From assembly GCF_003952225.1 (NCBI RefSeq), contig NZ_CP034437.1:2246501-2310500 (forward strand): 64,000 bases of DNA, in the 5' to 3' direction. The position numbers and the translations under genes are program-made. Under the pieces are notes generated by a model. That model searched no databases and was not told the origin of the DNA. It saw nothing but the letters and a program-made list of their open reading frames with translations. Positions 32,985 through 41,641 of this stretch are shown here, one piece after another (positions within the stretch are counted from its first letter, which is position 1; each line of letters begins with the position of its first letter). The stretch comes from Paenibacillus albus. GTDB taxonomy: Bacteria > Bacillota > Bacilli > Paenibacillales > Paenibacillaceae.

Positions 32985-33170
32985 CTAACGGACCACAGAA
33001 GCCTTATTTGGCACCAATAGATCGTTTCTAGAATGTAACGGATCAGAGAGACGTTATTTCGCTGAAATCAGCCTCTTTTGGCTGCAAAAGCGGGGAATAA
33101 CGCTTCTGAGATCCGTTACATTTTTTTTGGTGCAAATTTTAGGCGAATAAGGTGCGTACGATCCGTTAGC
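32985..33170. repeat. Nested inverted-repeat element (four degenerate units)
   Basis: An inner pair of 27-bp arms (33032-33058 beginning AATGTAACGGATC, and 33096-33122 ending GATCCGTTACATT) is enclosed by outer arms that start GCTAACGGA (32985) and end ATCCGTTAG (33161-33169). A small CAGCC/GGCTG hairpin sits in the centre. Each arm carries TAACGGAyC and a CxTTATT(T/C) motif, so the element is four diverged copies in head-to-head orientation. The remaining part of the 475-base gap 32930-33405 holds only promoter-like sites. Confidence 0.75.
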
Positions 33171-33270
33171 AGAAGAGCAAGCGGCGAGGGGCAGTCGGGG
33201 GCAAGCTGGTGAGGCAAGGGGAGTCTCTTTTTGTTGTACACATCCAGAGAGTGGAGTGCTATAGTGAATA

Positions 33271-33354
33271 TGGAAACGATTTCTTAACGCGCAAAATAGG
33301 AGTTTCATAGGGATGATGCAAAGCTAAGCAAGGAAGTTTCGTAAGCGTTTCGAA
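33271..33354 (+). promoter_or_regulatory. Two LacI/CcpA-like boxes before the GH123-like gene
   Basis: TGGAAACGATTTCT (33271-33284) is one mismatch from a catabolite-responsive element pattern. TTTCGTAAGCGTTTCGAA (33337-33354) is a near-palindrome with the core AAGCGTTTCG, also present before the ABC transporter operon. They lie 52-135 bases upstream of the start codon and suggest carbon-source control. Confidence 0.45.
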
Positions 33355-33405
33355 TGGCTTTCATGCTGCTTATATTTCGTCAAAATGAAGGGAGTACGTT
33401 GAACG

Positions 33406-35076
33406 ATGACAACCGTTAGTCCAGCTTTTGAACTGCGTACCATCAGCTCGCTCGCCAAAGTATTCGCCGATGAGGAGTTAAGCGCACCGTCACATCCGCG
33501 CGCATCTGCACTTGCGAATGAAACATTCGCTTTTCAAGTGGCATACCGCTCGAAGCAGCTGCTTAAAGGAATTAATGTGAAGGTCAGCAGCACGCTCAGC
33601 GACGTCATTTCCATTCGATCCGTTGGTCTCGTTCCTTCGGAGCTGCCCGTATATGCGGATCATGATGAGCATGTCCTTCGCACGGCGCCTGGCCTATACC
33701 CGGATCCACTATTCGAAGTGGAATCGAAGGCTGGCATCATCGCATTCCCAAGCCAGTGGCGTGCGATTTGGGTCACGGTGGATTTGGCTCAAAAGCAGGC
33801 GGCAGCCGGCAACCATACCATCGAGCTAGCGTTTGAGACGGATCGGGGAGAGCTGCTTGGAACTGCGGTGTTTGAGCTAGACGTGCTGACTGCCGCTCTG
33901 CCTAAACAGACGCTTATACACACGGAGTGGTTCCATACGGATTGCCTGGCGACCCACTTCGGTGTTCCGGTATTCAGCGAGAAGCACTGGGAAAATATTG
34001 AGAAATACGCAGGCACTGCGGCGAAGCACGGCATGAACATGATTTTGACGCCTGTATTTACACCTCCGCTTGACACGGCTGTAGGAGGCGAGCGTCCGAC
34101 GGTTCAGCTTGTTGATGTGGATGCAGCCGATGACGGCACGTATCAATTCGGGTTCGAGAAGCTTGGCCGATGGGTCGAGCTGTGCCGGAGACAAGGCATC
34201 GAATACTTCGAAATTTCTCATCTGTTCACGCAGTGGGGAGCGAAGCATGCGCCGAAGATCGTCGCAACTCTATCAGATGGACAAGAGAAGCAGATTTTTG
34301 GCTGGGATACGGATGCGTCGGGTGAAGGATACCGTGCATTCATCGCACAGTTCCTGCCTGCACTCGTTGCATGGATCAAGCAGAACAATCTGCAGCAGAG
34401 CTGCTACTTCCATATCTCCGATGAGCCGTCGATCGATCATTTGGAGTCTTACAGCAGCGCGAGCGATATGGTGAGCGAGATTCTGCAGGAGTTCCCTATC
34501 ATTGATGCGCTCTCTGACTATGCTTTCTACGAGAAAGGACTCGTGAAGAAGCCAATACCGGCTAACAATCACATTGAGCCGTTCATCGAGAATGAAGTCG
34601 CGGGGCTATGGACGTACTACTGCTGCGGCCAATATAAAGAAGTGTCCAACCGGTTCTTCAGCATGCCTTCGGCGCGCAACCGGATACTCGGCATTCAGCT
34701 GTACAAGTTCCAGATCGAAGGCTTCCTCCATTGGGGCTATAACTTCTGGTTCGCGCAGTACTCGACGAAGTCGATTGATCCGTACCGGAACACGGATGCG
34801 AATTATGCTTTTGCTTCCGGCGACGCATTCCTGGTGTATCCAAGCGAGGGCACTCCTGTCGAGTCGATCCGGCTTGAAGTGTTCTATGAGGCGCTGCAAG
34901 ACTTGCGTGCACTGCAACTGCTGGAACAGCTGTATGGCAGAGACTACGTGCTCGCCGGCTTGGAAGAAGGGCTGGAGCAGCCGATTACGTTCAGTCAGTA
35001 TCCGCGTGAAACGGAATGGCTGCTTGCGAAGCGCGAGTGGGTAAATGAACAAATTCGGGCGAAAATAACGGAATAA
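33406..35076 (+). CDS. GH123-like (DUF4091) glycoside hydrolase
   Basis: A 556-residue protein without signal peptide. An N-terminal beta-sandwich (about 1-165) precedes a TIM-barrel domain of the DUF4091/GH123 type: TLIHTEWFHTDCLATHFG, EYFEISHLFTQWG, and the paired acids Asp339-Glu340 in CYFHISDEPS, the position of the Asp-Glu pair used by GH123 beta-N-acetylgalactosaminidases for substrate-assisted catalysis. The C-terminal part has GFLHWGYNFWF and ends in a helical LRALQLLEQLYG segment. Likely an intracellular exo-glycosidase acting on imported oligosaccharides; exact sugar unproven. ATG 33406 follows GGGAG. Possible carbon-control boxes lie upstream. Confidence 0.8.
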   Translation: MTTVSPAFELRTISSLAKVFADEELSAPSHPRASALANETFAFQVAYRSKQLLKGINVKVSSTLSDVISIRSVGLVPSELPVYADHDEHVLRTAPGLYPDPLFEVESKAGIIAFPSQWRAIWVTVDLAQKQAAAGNHTIELAFETDRGELLGTAVFELDVLTAALPKQTLIHTEWFHTDCLATHFGVPVFSEKHWENIEKYAGTAAKHGMNMILTPVFTPPLDTAVGGERPTVQLVDVDAADDGTYQFGFEKLGRWVELCRRQGIEYFEISHLFTQWGAKHAPKIVATLSDGQEKQIFGWDTDASGEGYRAFIAQFLPALVAWIKQNNLQQSCYFHISDEPSIDHLESYSSASDMVSEILQEFPIIDALSDYAFYEKGLVKKPIPANNHIEPFIENEVAGLWTYYCCGQYKEVSNRFFSMPSARNRILGIQLYKFQIEGFLHWGYNFWFAQYSTKSIDPYRNTDANYAFASGDAFLVYPSEGTPVESIRLEVFYEALQDLRALQLLEQLYGRDYVLAGLEEGLEQPITFSQYPRETEWLLAKREWVNEQIRAKITE

Positions 35077-35199
35077 GAACGTTTAAATAAACCACTTTCA
35101 TTTTTTCTCGCCGCCTCTTTCCAACTCTAGTTTAATTTGTTATTTTATAGACTAGCAAGCGAGCAAGTGAAGACTGAACATGGATGGGATGGGACCTAA

Positions 35200-36027
35200 G
35201 TGAGATTAAGCGCAGAAGAATTGGCATCCGGTAAGCTGAAGCCGGAAACGATTGAGCTAGCCGTACAGCTCATTCGGATTAATGGTTATGTGCTATTTGA
35301 AGAGGTCATGCCGAGAACGCAAGTGGAGCTGCTGAACAGCCACATGGGCGACCAACTGACGAGCTTTATGGTCAAAAATAATTTCTCCCTCGAAGAAGGC
35401 TTCCACGATGGAACGAACCACATCGGACTTTATGTTCCTTTTGAGAAGCCGTTCTGCGATGAATCCATTATCGCGAATCCGTTCGTGCTTGACGTTGTCG
35501 AGCAGATTCTAGGCTCCGACTGTCTGCTTACTTATTTTGCTTCCAACACTTCAATGCCTCTAGGTACGAAGCCGCAAAAGGTTCATGCCGACATGGGCGC
35601 GAGATTCGGTGATCAATGCGAAGCGAATTTGCCGATTACAAACTTGGTCGTCAATTACCCGCTGGTCGATGTGACGCTAGAGAACGGCCCGATGGAAGTA
35701 TGGTCTGGCGGCACGCATCTGCATCCGGACAAGTGGTACAGCTCGAACGCGCATGACAAGTCCGTGCTTGCCGAGCATATGCAATCGTTCAAGGCGGTCA
35801 TGCCTGCGGGCTCCATTATGATCCGCGATGACCGGATGTGGCACCGCGGCACGCCGAACCGTTCCGATAAACCGAGAACGAATATCGCGCTGATCTACTC
35901 GTTAGCCGCAGCTGTTCATCATCCGGGCGGCATCCAAATTCCGCAGGAAACCTATGACAGCTTCTCCGACAAAACGAAACGTCTCGTTCGCAATGAGCGA
36001 ATCGGTGTCCCTGCCATCCAGAACTAA
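35200..36027 (+). CDS. Phytanoyl-CoA dioxygenase (PhyH)-family protein
   Basis: A 275-residue Fe(II)/2-oxoglutarate oxygenase-type protein. The metal facial triad is visible as His129-x-Asp131 (KVHADMG) and distal His215 (RMWHRGTPN), followed by Arg in SDKPRTNIAL for the 2-oxoglutarate carboxylate. PhyH-fold enzymes hydroxylate diverse small molecules, and many bacterial copies are in sugar or secondary-metabolite clusters. The start is GTG 35200 after GGGATGGGA. It follows the GH123-like gene by 123 bases, the intervening DNA being pyrimidine-rich without a clear terminator, so they may be co-expressed. Confidence 0.85.
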   Translation: MRLSAEELASGKLKPETIELAVQLIRINGYVLFEEVMPRTQVELLNSHMGDQLTSFMVKNNFSLEEGFHDGTNHIGLYVPFEKPFCDESIIANPFVLDVVEQILGSDCLLTYFASNTSMPLGTKPQKVHADMGARFGDQCEANLPITNLVVNYPLVDVTLENGPMEVWSGGTHLHPDKWYSSNAHDKSVLAEHMQSFKAVMPAGSIMIRDDRMWHRGTPNRSDKPRTNIALIYSLAAAVHHPGGIQIPQETYDSFSDKTKRLVRNERIGVPAIQN

Positions 36028-36039
36028 CAACAAGATGAA

Positions 36040-36117
36040 GAGGCTTTGCCCCCAAGTGACGCGCATTTTCGAATTCTTTCTCGATCAGCGTTTACTTGAG
36101 AGGCGAAGCCTCTTTTC
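36040..36117 (+). terminator. Possible terminator after the PhyH gene (long loop)
   Basis: GAGGCTTTGCC (36041-36051) pairs with GGCGAAGCCTC (one mismatch) across a roughly 50-base loop and ends in TTTT. The loop is unusually long, so function is uncertain. Confidence 0.4.
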
Positions 36118-36147
36118 GTCCACATAGCAGCTTTTCTCTTCTCTCGC

Positions 36148-36351
36148 TCATCTAGTAAAAGCATGCAAACACTTCTCGCAGATGCACGCCTTCCCCTGGA
36201 GCTCCTCCGGCACGAGCGCGATCAGCTCCTTCGGAAACTTCTCCCTGCTGCACCAGCACGATTCATTGCCCTCGCACCGGTTCGATTGCCGGCACAGCGG
36301 ACATTCCGACGCCGCCACATAGATCGGCTTAGGCTCACTCCCGTCGCTCAT
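36148..36351 (-). CDS. Cysteine-rich CWC-family small protein
   Basis: A 67-residue protein with CPLC, NRC, SCWC and ACICEKCL, the Cys pattern of the CWC family, ending in a basic tail. The CysxxCys pairs probably bind zinc. No function is known for the family. Start ATG (36349-36351) is preceded by AAGGAGG at good spacing. It lies 14 bases downstream of the AraC-type gene and is probably co-transcribed with it. Confidence 0.8.
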   Translation of the reverse strand: MSDGSEPKPIYVAASECPLCRQSNRCEGNESCWCSREKFPKELIALVPEELQGKACICEKCLHAFTR

Positions 36352-36365
36352 CTACATTCCTCCTT

Positions 36366-37252
36366 CTATACGCTGTCCTCAAACTGTCTATATTTTAAAG
36401 GCGTAGTTCCTGTCAGTTTCTTGAAATCCCGAATATACACATTGACGTTCTCAAAGCCCACCTCATACGCAACCTCTGTGACGGACTTCATCGTTTTCTT
36501 CAAAAGATGCTTGGAGCGGTCAATGCGTATCCGCATGAGATACGCTTGCGCCTTAGTGCCCGTCATCCGCTTGAATAAGCGCGAGAAGTAGCTTTCATTG
36601 AACCCTGTATGTCGAGCGACTTCCGCAATGCCGAAGTCACCGCGGCTGAGCTGATCCTCCATGAAGCGAATAGCCGTCTCAATGACCTTCTGATGATAGT
36701 CGGTCTTTCTCGCTCCGTCGCTGCGGTTACGGTTTAAGGATAATTCAGTCAGCATGCGCATAATGAGCGAGGGGATGGCCAGATCGCTCTGGTGATCTCG
36801 CGTCTCGACGAGCTTCAGCATCTTATCGAAGCAGCTGTTGAACTCCGAGGCATGCGGCAGCGCAACAATCGTTAGACCGCTTGGATTAATCATCTCATAG
36901 AAAGCGGGGCAGCCAGCTCCCTCGATATGCAGAAAACGATACTTCCACGCGCCACGATCCCCGTGTGGTAGTAGTGCGGTTCGTAGCAATTGATGAAGAC
37001 GGCCGTGCCTTTATCAAGCTCAAACTTCTTGCCATTATACGTTAAAAGGCCGCTGCCTTCGTCGGTATAGATGATTTGATAATTCCTCTGTTTCTCCCGT
37101 TCCGTATAGAAGCCGCCGGCAAAATGCACATACCCAATCGTGCACAGCTGGTAAGGCAGCCTGCGAGAAACCGCGAGCGGCGTGAAGGGGATAATGACCG
37201 GTTCCTCGATATTATCGAAGTAGTACGTTGTCTTCAAGCGCTCCATCACCAT
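36366..37252 (-). pseudogene. AraC-family regulator split by a one-base frameshift
   Basis: The N-terminal frame (36890-37252) is an AraC cupin domain through FINCYEPHYYHTG. The C-terminal frame (to 36366) resumes DRGAWKYRFLHIEG and carries the two helix-turn-helices (FGIAEVARHTGFNESYFSRLFKRMTG; SVTEVAYEVGFENVNVYIRDFKKLTG). The switch is at a run of four C on the plus strand (36959-36962); one more base there gives HTGDRGAWKYRF in one frame of about 295 residues. The gene is thus a recent pseudogene, a homopolymer read error, or a slippage site. The start is given as ATG 37252; ATG 37246 or TTG 37270 are alternatives. It is divergent from the GH5-like gene, its likely target. Confidence 0.75.
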
Positions 37253-37313
37253 CCACTCACGTAAAGTCAAAAATCGTAGATAACAAGTAAAGAAATATCA
37301 CTGACATTCGCTA

Positions 37314-37327
37314 TGGAAGCGTTACAA
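37314..37327 (+). promoter_or_regulatory. cre-like box before the GH5-like gene
   Basis: TGGAAGCGTTACAA matches TGnAAnCGnTnnCA at all but one position and lies 69-82 bases before the start codon. A role for CcpA is inferred from the match only. Confidence 0.35.
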
Positions 37328-37395
37328 TTAAAATTATACACGATCTTGCGCGGAGCACAATTTATGACTTTTGCGGCTGGGAGGAGCTGTCTCGT

Positions 37396-38958
37396 ATGTC
37401 CAAACCGATTCGCATTCACCCGGCTAACAGCCGGATTTTTGAATTCCGTGGCAAGCCCTTGGTCCTTGTTTGCGCGACTGAGCACTATGACGCAGTCATG
37501 AACAGGCCGTTCGATTATGCCCGTTATTTGGCAGACGCGCATGAGAAGAGACAGACGCTTACGCGGCTCTTCATGCTGTTTCGTGAGCAGCAAAGCCACT
37601 GCAATCCCTATTCTACCTGTAAGCCGGAATCGCCGGACTATGTCGCTCCTTATTTGCGGGTAGGTCCGGGGAAAGCGCTGGACTGGCAGCCCCAATATGA
37701 CCTCGATTGCGATAACCCGGAGTTCTATGAAAGGCTGCACGGCTTTCTTTCTCTTGCCTCCGACTATGGCATTATTGTCGAGGTTGTGCTCCTGAGCAAC
37801 ACCTATGGGGATAACGTGTGGATGCTCAATCCGTTGAATGCCGCCAATAACATGAACGAGATCGAGCCAATTCCTTGGATGGAGTACAATACGTTGCGTC
37901 ATCAGAAGCTGTTTGAGCGGCAGCTTGCCCATGTCCGCCGCATCGTAATGGAGACGAACCGATACGACAACATCATCTATGAAATCTGCAATGAACCTGG
38001 AGGGAACTTTGCAGGCAATGCTCATCACCCGTCGAAGGAAGAGGTGGATGACTGGCAGAAGGCTATTGCGAGAACGATCCGCGAGGTTGAGGCAGACTTG
38101 CCGAACAAGCATTTGATCGTGGGTCAGGAAGCATTCATCTATGAGCCATGGGAGCAGTGCTCCGATCTGTCATTTGGCGAATTCTGCATTGATGTCGTTA
38201 ATATGCATCCGCTTCCGAATACGACATATGGCGGCCGTGGCTATAACATGGGTGAGTTTATGTCCAAGCAGCTGAGGCTCCGTGAACTGCGAGATTACTG
38301 CCTCGCGACGAAGGATGAGCACAAGCCGCTCAATTTGGACGAAGATAATGTGGCGAGCCAGTATAAGGATTACGATGGCTGGACGATTCACCGAAAGCGG
38401 GCGTGGATGACGCTGATCAGCGGCTGCCATTACGACTATATCGATTTTTCAATCAATATTTATTTAGAAACAGGCACTCCAGCCTCGCAAAAGCATATCC
38501 GAACGTGGATGAAGCATCTCTCCGAGTTCGTTCACTCTATTGATCTAGCTGCCGCTCGCCCTCTGACGGATGTGGTTAAGGAGGAGCCCATAAATACTGT
38601 AACAAGTGCACTCGGTATTCCAGGCAGCGATTATTGCATCTACATCGCAGATGAGAGGGAGCTGACAGAGGATGGCTCAGGGGAATGGATTGCTGCTTCC
38701 CGGCTCTGTGTCGACCTGCCGGAAGGCGAGTATCTGGTGCGCTGCTTTGATCCAGTGTCCGGTCTGTATGCACCGGCGCTATGCATGAGGGGCGGAGCGG
38801 AAATGTGGATCAACCTGCCGGACTTCCGGCATGACTTGACTGTGCGCATTAGCAATATTTCAAAACTAATAGGACGGAGAGAGGGCGGATCGTACAATGG
38901 CAACGGTTATGCAAAATGTCGTCACGGAATGGGAGTTTCAATCGAACCGCAGCTATAG
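37396..38958 (+). CDS. GH5-like (clan GH-A) glycoside hydrolase
   Basis: A 520-residue cytosolic protein with no signal peptide. It opens with IRIHPANSRIFEFRGKPLVLVCATEHYDAV, a beta-strand start seen in cellulase-like TIM barrels, and has the acid/base motif EICNEPGGN with Glu200 and a likely nucleophile Glu316 in LNLDEDN, a spacing normal for clan GH-A. The last 120 residues form a beta-sandwich-like extension (LPEGEYLVRCFDPVSGLY). The gene overlaps the next glycosidase by 62 bases, so their translation is coupled. An intracellular location implies small imported oligosaccharides as substrate. Divergent from the broken araC-type gene. Confidence 0.75.
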   Translation: MSKPIRIHPANSRIFEFRGKPLVLVCATEHYDAVMNRPFDYARYLADAHEKRQTLTRLFMLFREQQSHCNPYSTCKPESPDYVAPYLRVGPGKALDWQPQYDLDCDNPEFYERLHGFLSLASDYGIIVEVVLLSNTYGDNVWMLNPLNAANNMNEIEPIPWMEYNTLRHQKLFERQLAHVRRIVMETNRYDNIIYEICNEPGGNFAGNAHHPSKEEVDDWQKAIARTIREVEADLPNKHLIVGQEAFIYEPWEQCSDLSFGEFCIDVVNMHPLPNTTYGGRGYNMGEFMSKQLRLRELRDYCLATKDEHKPLNLDEDNVASQYKDYDGWTIHRKRAWMTLISGCHYDYIDFSINIYLETGTPASQKHIRTWMKHLSEFVHSIDLAAARPLTDVVKEEPINTVTSALGIPGSDYCIYIADERELTEDGSGEWIAASRLCVDLPEGEYLVRCFDPVSGLYAPALCMRGGAEMWINLPDFRHDLTVRISNISKLIGRREGGSYNGNGYAKCRHGMGVSIEPQL

Positions 38959-40522
38959 GGATCCATTTCATGAGCTTAGCGTAAAAGCGCGGGTCACTTT
39001 ACCAAGCGGCGTCGTCAGACTTGTACCTGCGTTTTGGGCCGGCGGGCAGACATGGAAGCTGCGTTACTCCTCGAGCGAAGTCGGTGTGCACCGGTACCGT
39101 ACAATCTGTTCGGATACCGGCAACGTGTCGCTGCACAATCAAGAAGGAACGATTGAGGTCGTGCCATATGAAGGAGAGAATCTTCTGTATCGTCATGGCA
39201 GTCCGCGTGCAGCTTCGAACAGGAAGCATCTTGCGTATGCAGACGGTACGCCGTTCTTTTGGCTTGGCGATACGTGGTGGATGTCGCTGACGGACCGGCT
39301 GAAATGGCCGGAAGACGTGCAGTGGCTCGCGCAGGACCGAGTCAGCAAAGGGTACACGGTCGTTCAGGTCATCGCTGGATTGTATCCGGATATGGGACCG
39401 TTCGATCCTCGCGGAGGTAATGAAGGCGGGCAGGCATGGGAGGCGGATTTTGCTCGCATTAATCCGGCTTTCTTCGATTATGCGGACCGAAAGTTAGCTT
39501 GGATGGTCGAAGCGGGGCTTATGCCATGTATCGTCGCGTGCTGGGGATACTATCTGGATTTTGCCGGACGGGATGTTATTCGGAAGCAGTGGGAGTACTT
39601 GATCGCCAGATATGGCGCGTATCCGGTGGCATGGTGCCTCGCAGGTGAGGCGGATATGCCGTATTACCAGTGGGATTCGTTCAAAGAGCCGGATAAGAAG
39701 GAACGGTATGTGGAGCGGATGAAGCAGGAATGGACCGCGATGGCAGCTTATGTGCGAGATGCCGATCCGTTCGGACGCTTGGTGACCATCCATCCAACGG
39801 GATACGGTCATGATATGGTCGAAGATGCTGCCATTCTTGATCTCGATATGCTGCAAACCGGCCATGGGGCATACATCTCGCTGGAACCGACGGTAGATAT
39901 GATTCGAGAGTCCGTCCGTAGGGAGCCGCGGACGCCGGTTATTAATTCAGAGGTTTGTTATGAGGGAATTGGCGGCACGAGCTATCAGGAAGTGCAGCGT
40001 TTTACGTTCTTGGCGGGGATGCTCAGCGGGGCATGCGGTCATACATACGGCGCGAACGGTATCTGGCAAGTGAATGCGGAAGATAAGCCGTACGGGCCTT
40101 CGCCGCATGGCGTTGCCTGGGGGCATATGTTCTGGAAGGAAGCGGCTCAGCTTCCCGGATCCAGGCAGGTCGGACTTGGCAAAAAGCTGCTCGAGCGTTA
40201 TGCGTGGTGGTCGTTCGAGCCGCATCCGGAGTGGGTGCCAGTTGCGCCGGAGAATGCGCCTTTGATGGCGAAGCCGTACGCCGCCGGTATTCCAGGCGAG
40301 GTACGCGTCATCTATGCACCGTTCCTGATGGCATTCGGCGGTGTCGAGGTGCTGGCGCTCGAAGCGGAAGAGGATGTGGCCTACCGGGCATTCTTCTTCG
40401 ATCCTGCGACCGGCGATGAGTATGATTTCGGACGGATTACTCCAGACGGTGACGGCAAATGGCAGACTGGTCCGGCGAAGATCTTTCAAGACTGGGTGCT
40501 CGTGCTCGAGCGGATGAAGTGA
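38897..40522 (+). CDS. Apiosidase-like glycoside hydrolase (DUF5060-DUF4038, GH140-like)
   Basis: A 541-residue protein: an N-terminal beta-sandwich of the DUF5060 type (EWEFQSNRSYRDPFHELSVKARVT...WKLRYSSSEVGVHRYRT), then a TIM barrel of the DUF4038 type beginning RHLAYADGTPFFWLGDTWWMSL, with GLMPCIVACWGYY and likely catalytic Glu251 (CLAGEAD) and Glu352 (INSEVCYEG). The C-terminus has a DUF5060-collagen-like strand region (YRAFFFDPATGDEYDFG). GH140 members remove apiose from rhamnogalacturonan-II. Start ATG 38897 is inside the preceding gene. No signal peptide. A terminator follows. Confidence 0.82.
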   Translation: MATVMQNVVTEWEFQSNRSYRDPFHELSVKARVTLPSGVVRLVPAFWAGGQTWKLRYSSSEVGVHRYRTICSDTGNVSLHNQEGTIEVVPYEGENLLYRHGSPRAASNRKHLAYADGTPFFWLGDTWWMSLTDRLKWPEDVQWLAQDRVSKGYTVVQVIAGLYPDMGPFDPRGGNEGGQAWEADFARINPAFFDYADRKLAWMVEAGLMPCIVACWGYYLDFAGRDVIRKQWEYLIARYGAYPVAWCLAGEADMPYYQWDSFKEPDKKERYVERMKQEWTAMAAYVRDADPFGRLVTIHPTGYGHDMVEDAAILDLDMLQTGHGAYISLEPTVDMIRESVRREPRTPVINSEVCYEGIGGTSYQEVQRFTFLAGMLSGACGHTYGANGIWQVNAEDKPYGPSPHGVAWGHMFWKEAAQLPGSRQVGLGKKLLERYAWWSFEPHPEWVPVAPENAPLMAKPYAAGIPGEVRVIYAPFLMAFGGVEVLALEAEEDVAYRAFFFDPATGDEYDFGRITPDGDGKWQTGPAKIFQDWVLVLERMK

Positions 40523-40550
40523 CCGCGTTGGCCATAATCAAATTCATATC

Positions 40551-40586
40551 AAAACCCGCGTCAGCTGTCCTGACGCGGGTTTTTAA
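40551..40586. terminator. Bidirectional terminator between apiosidase-like and MDR genes
   Basis: AAAACCCGCGTCAG (40551-40564), loop CTGTC, CTGACGCGGGTTTT, then TT. Flanked by A and T runs; genes converge on it. Confidence 0.9.
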
Positions 40587-40612
40587 TCTCAGGGCTGCCG
40601 CAGCAGCCTTCC

Positions 40613-41623
40613 TCACCGCATATCCCAATCCAAAACAACGCCCAAGCAAGGGCTGCCCTTGCTCGTAATAAGCGCCCAAGCCTGCGCCGCATCCTCGGCG
40701 GCGAAGCGGTGCGTGATGAGCGGCTCGGTCATGAGCCAGCCCTCGCGAATGGCTGCGATCGTCGCGTCGATTCGGCTCTCCGTCCAGCCGGAAGGCGTGT
40801 GCAGCGTAATTTCTTGTTCACGCAGCTGCTGGATATCGACATGCCCTTGCTCGCCGAGGTAGCCGGCGGAGACGAGATGGCTGTCGCGCTTCATAAACGG
40901 CTGCAGCTTCCGGAACGTCTCGAGATGCCCGACCGTGTCGACGATGATTGATACCTGTCCGCCGCCGGCGCTGCTGCGTTGGAGTTCCTCTACTGCTTCA
41001 TCAACGCCATCAATGGGGATGGCGTAGCCGCCAGCCGAGGCGAAAGCGAGCCTTTCTGCCCGATGTCCGAGCAGATACACCTGTGCGCCGCGATGCGCAA
41101 GCGTCTGCGCGGCCCACTGGCCGACGAGCCCGTCGCCAATGACGACGGCAATATCGCCTGGCTCGACTGGCGGCCGAATGCCGCAATTATAACCGACCTG
41201 CGCGAGCACCGTTCCGGCGTACGCAACTGCGCTTCGCCCATCTCTGGGCAGCTTCCATACTTGGCTGCTGTCGGTCACCGCCGGATTGATATGACCGCCG
41301 AAGTCGAAATACATGCCGTCAACCTTGCTCACCGTCGCGAATACGAGGTCGCCCGGTTTCACATGCTCGACTAGCTTGCCAACCTGCGTAACCCGTCCAA
41401 CCTTCTGATACCCGGCGACCTGAGGGAACGGCCAAGGTCCGCCTTCCCGATAGGGCGTTTCCCCAGAGATACGTTCCCCTCGGAGAAAGGACGACTCCGT
41501 CCCAATGCTGATCCACGAATGTGCCACATTAATGACGACATCACGCGCGCCTGGCTCAGGAACCTCAACATCGCGTACGGCGATTTCATTCTTATTCACA
41601 AAAACGACCGCTCTTGCTTTCAT
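40613..41623 (-). CDS. Medium-chain dehydrogenase/reductase 1
   Basis: A 336-residue MDR-superfamily oxidoreductase: N-terminal GroES-like fold, then Rossmann domain with IAVVIGDGLVGQWAAQTLAHRGAQVYLLG. The first catalytic-zinc ligand region reads HSWISIGTESSFLRG, with Ser instead of the usual Cys, and no structural Cys-tetrad is seen, so it is probably zinc-free or altered in zinc binding. It is encoded 18 bases after a second MDR gene in the same direction and is divergent, as a pair, from an AraC regulator. Probable role: oxidation of a sugar or polyol released by the neighbouring glycosidases. Confidence 0.85.
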   Translation of the reverse strand: MKARAVVFVNKNEIAVRDVEVPEPGARDVVINVAHSWISIGTESSFLRGERISGETPYREGGPWPFPQVAGYQKVGRVTQVGKLVEHVKPGDLVFATVSKVDGMYFDFGGHINPAVTDSSQVWKLPRDGRSAVAYAGTVLAQVGYNCGIRPPVEPGDIAVVIGDGLVGQWAAQTLAHRGAQVYLLGHRAERLAFASAGGYAIPIDGVDEAVEELQRSSAGGGQVSIIVDTVGHLETFRKLQPFMKRDSHLVSAGYLGEQGHVDIQQLREQEITLHTPSGWTESRIDATIAAIREGWLMTEPLITHRFAAEDAAQAWALITSKGSPCLGVVLDWDMR

Positions 41624-41641
41624 GATACATTTACGCCTCCT

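Noticed and set aside
37267..38112. Minus-strand frame of 281 codons overlapping the GH5-like gene
   Set aside because: Opposite to the catalytic domain of a good glycosidase and without a ribosome site.
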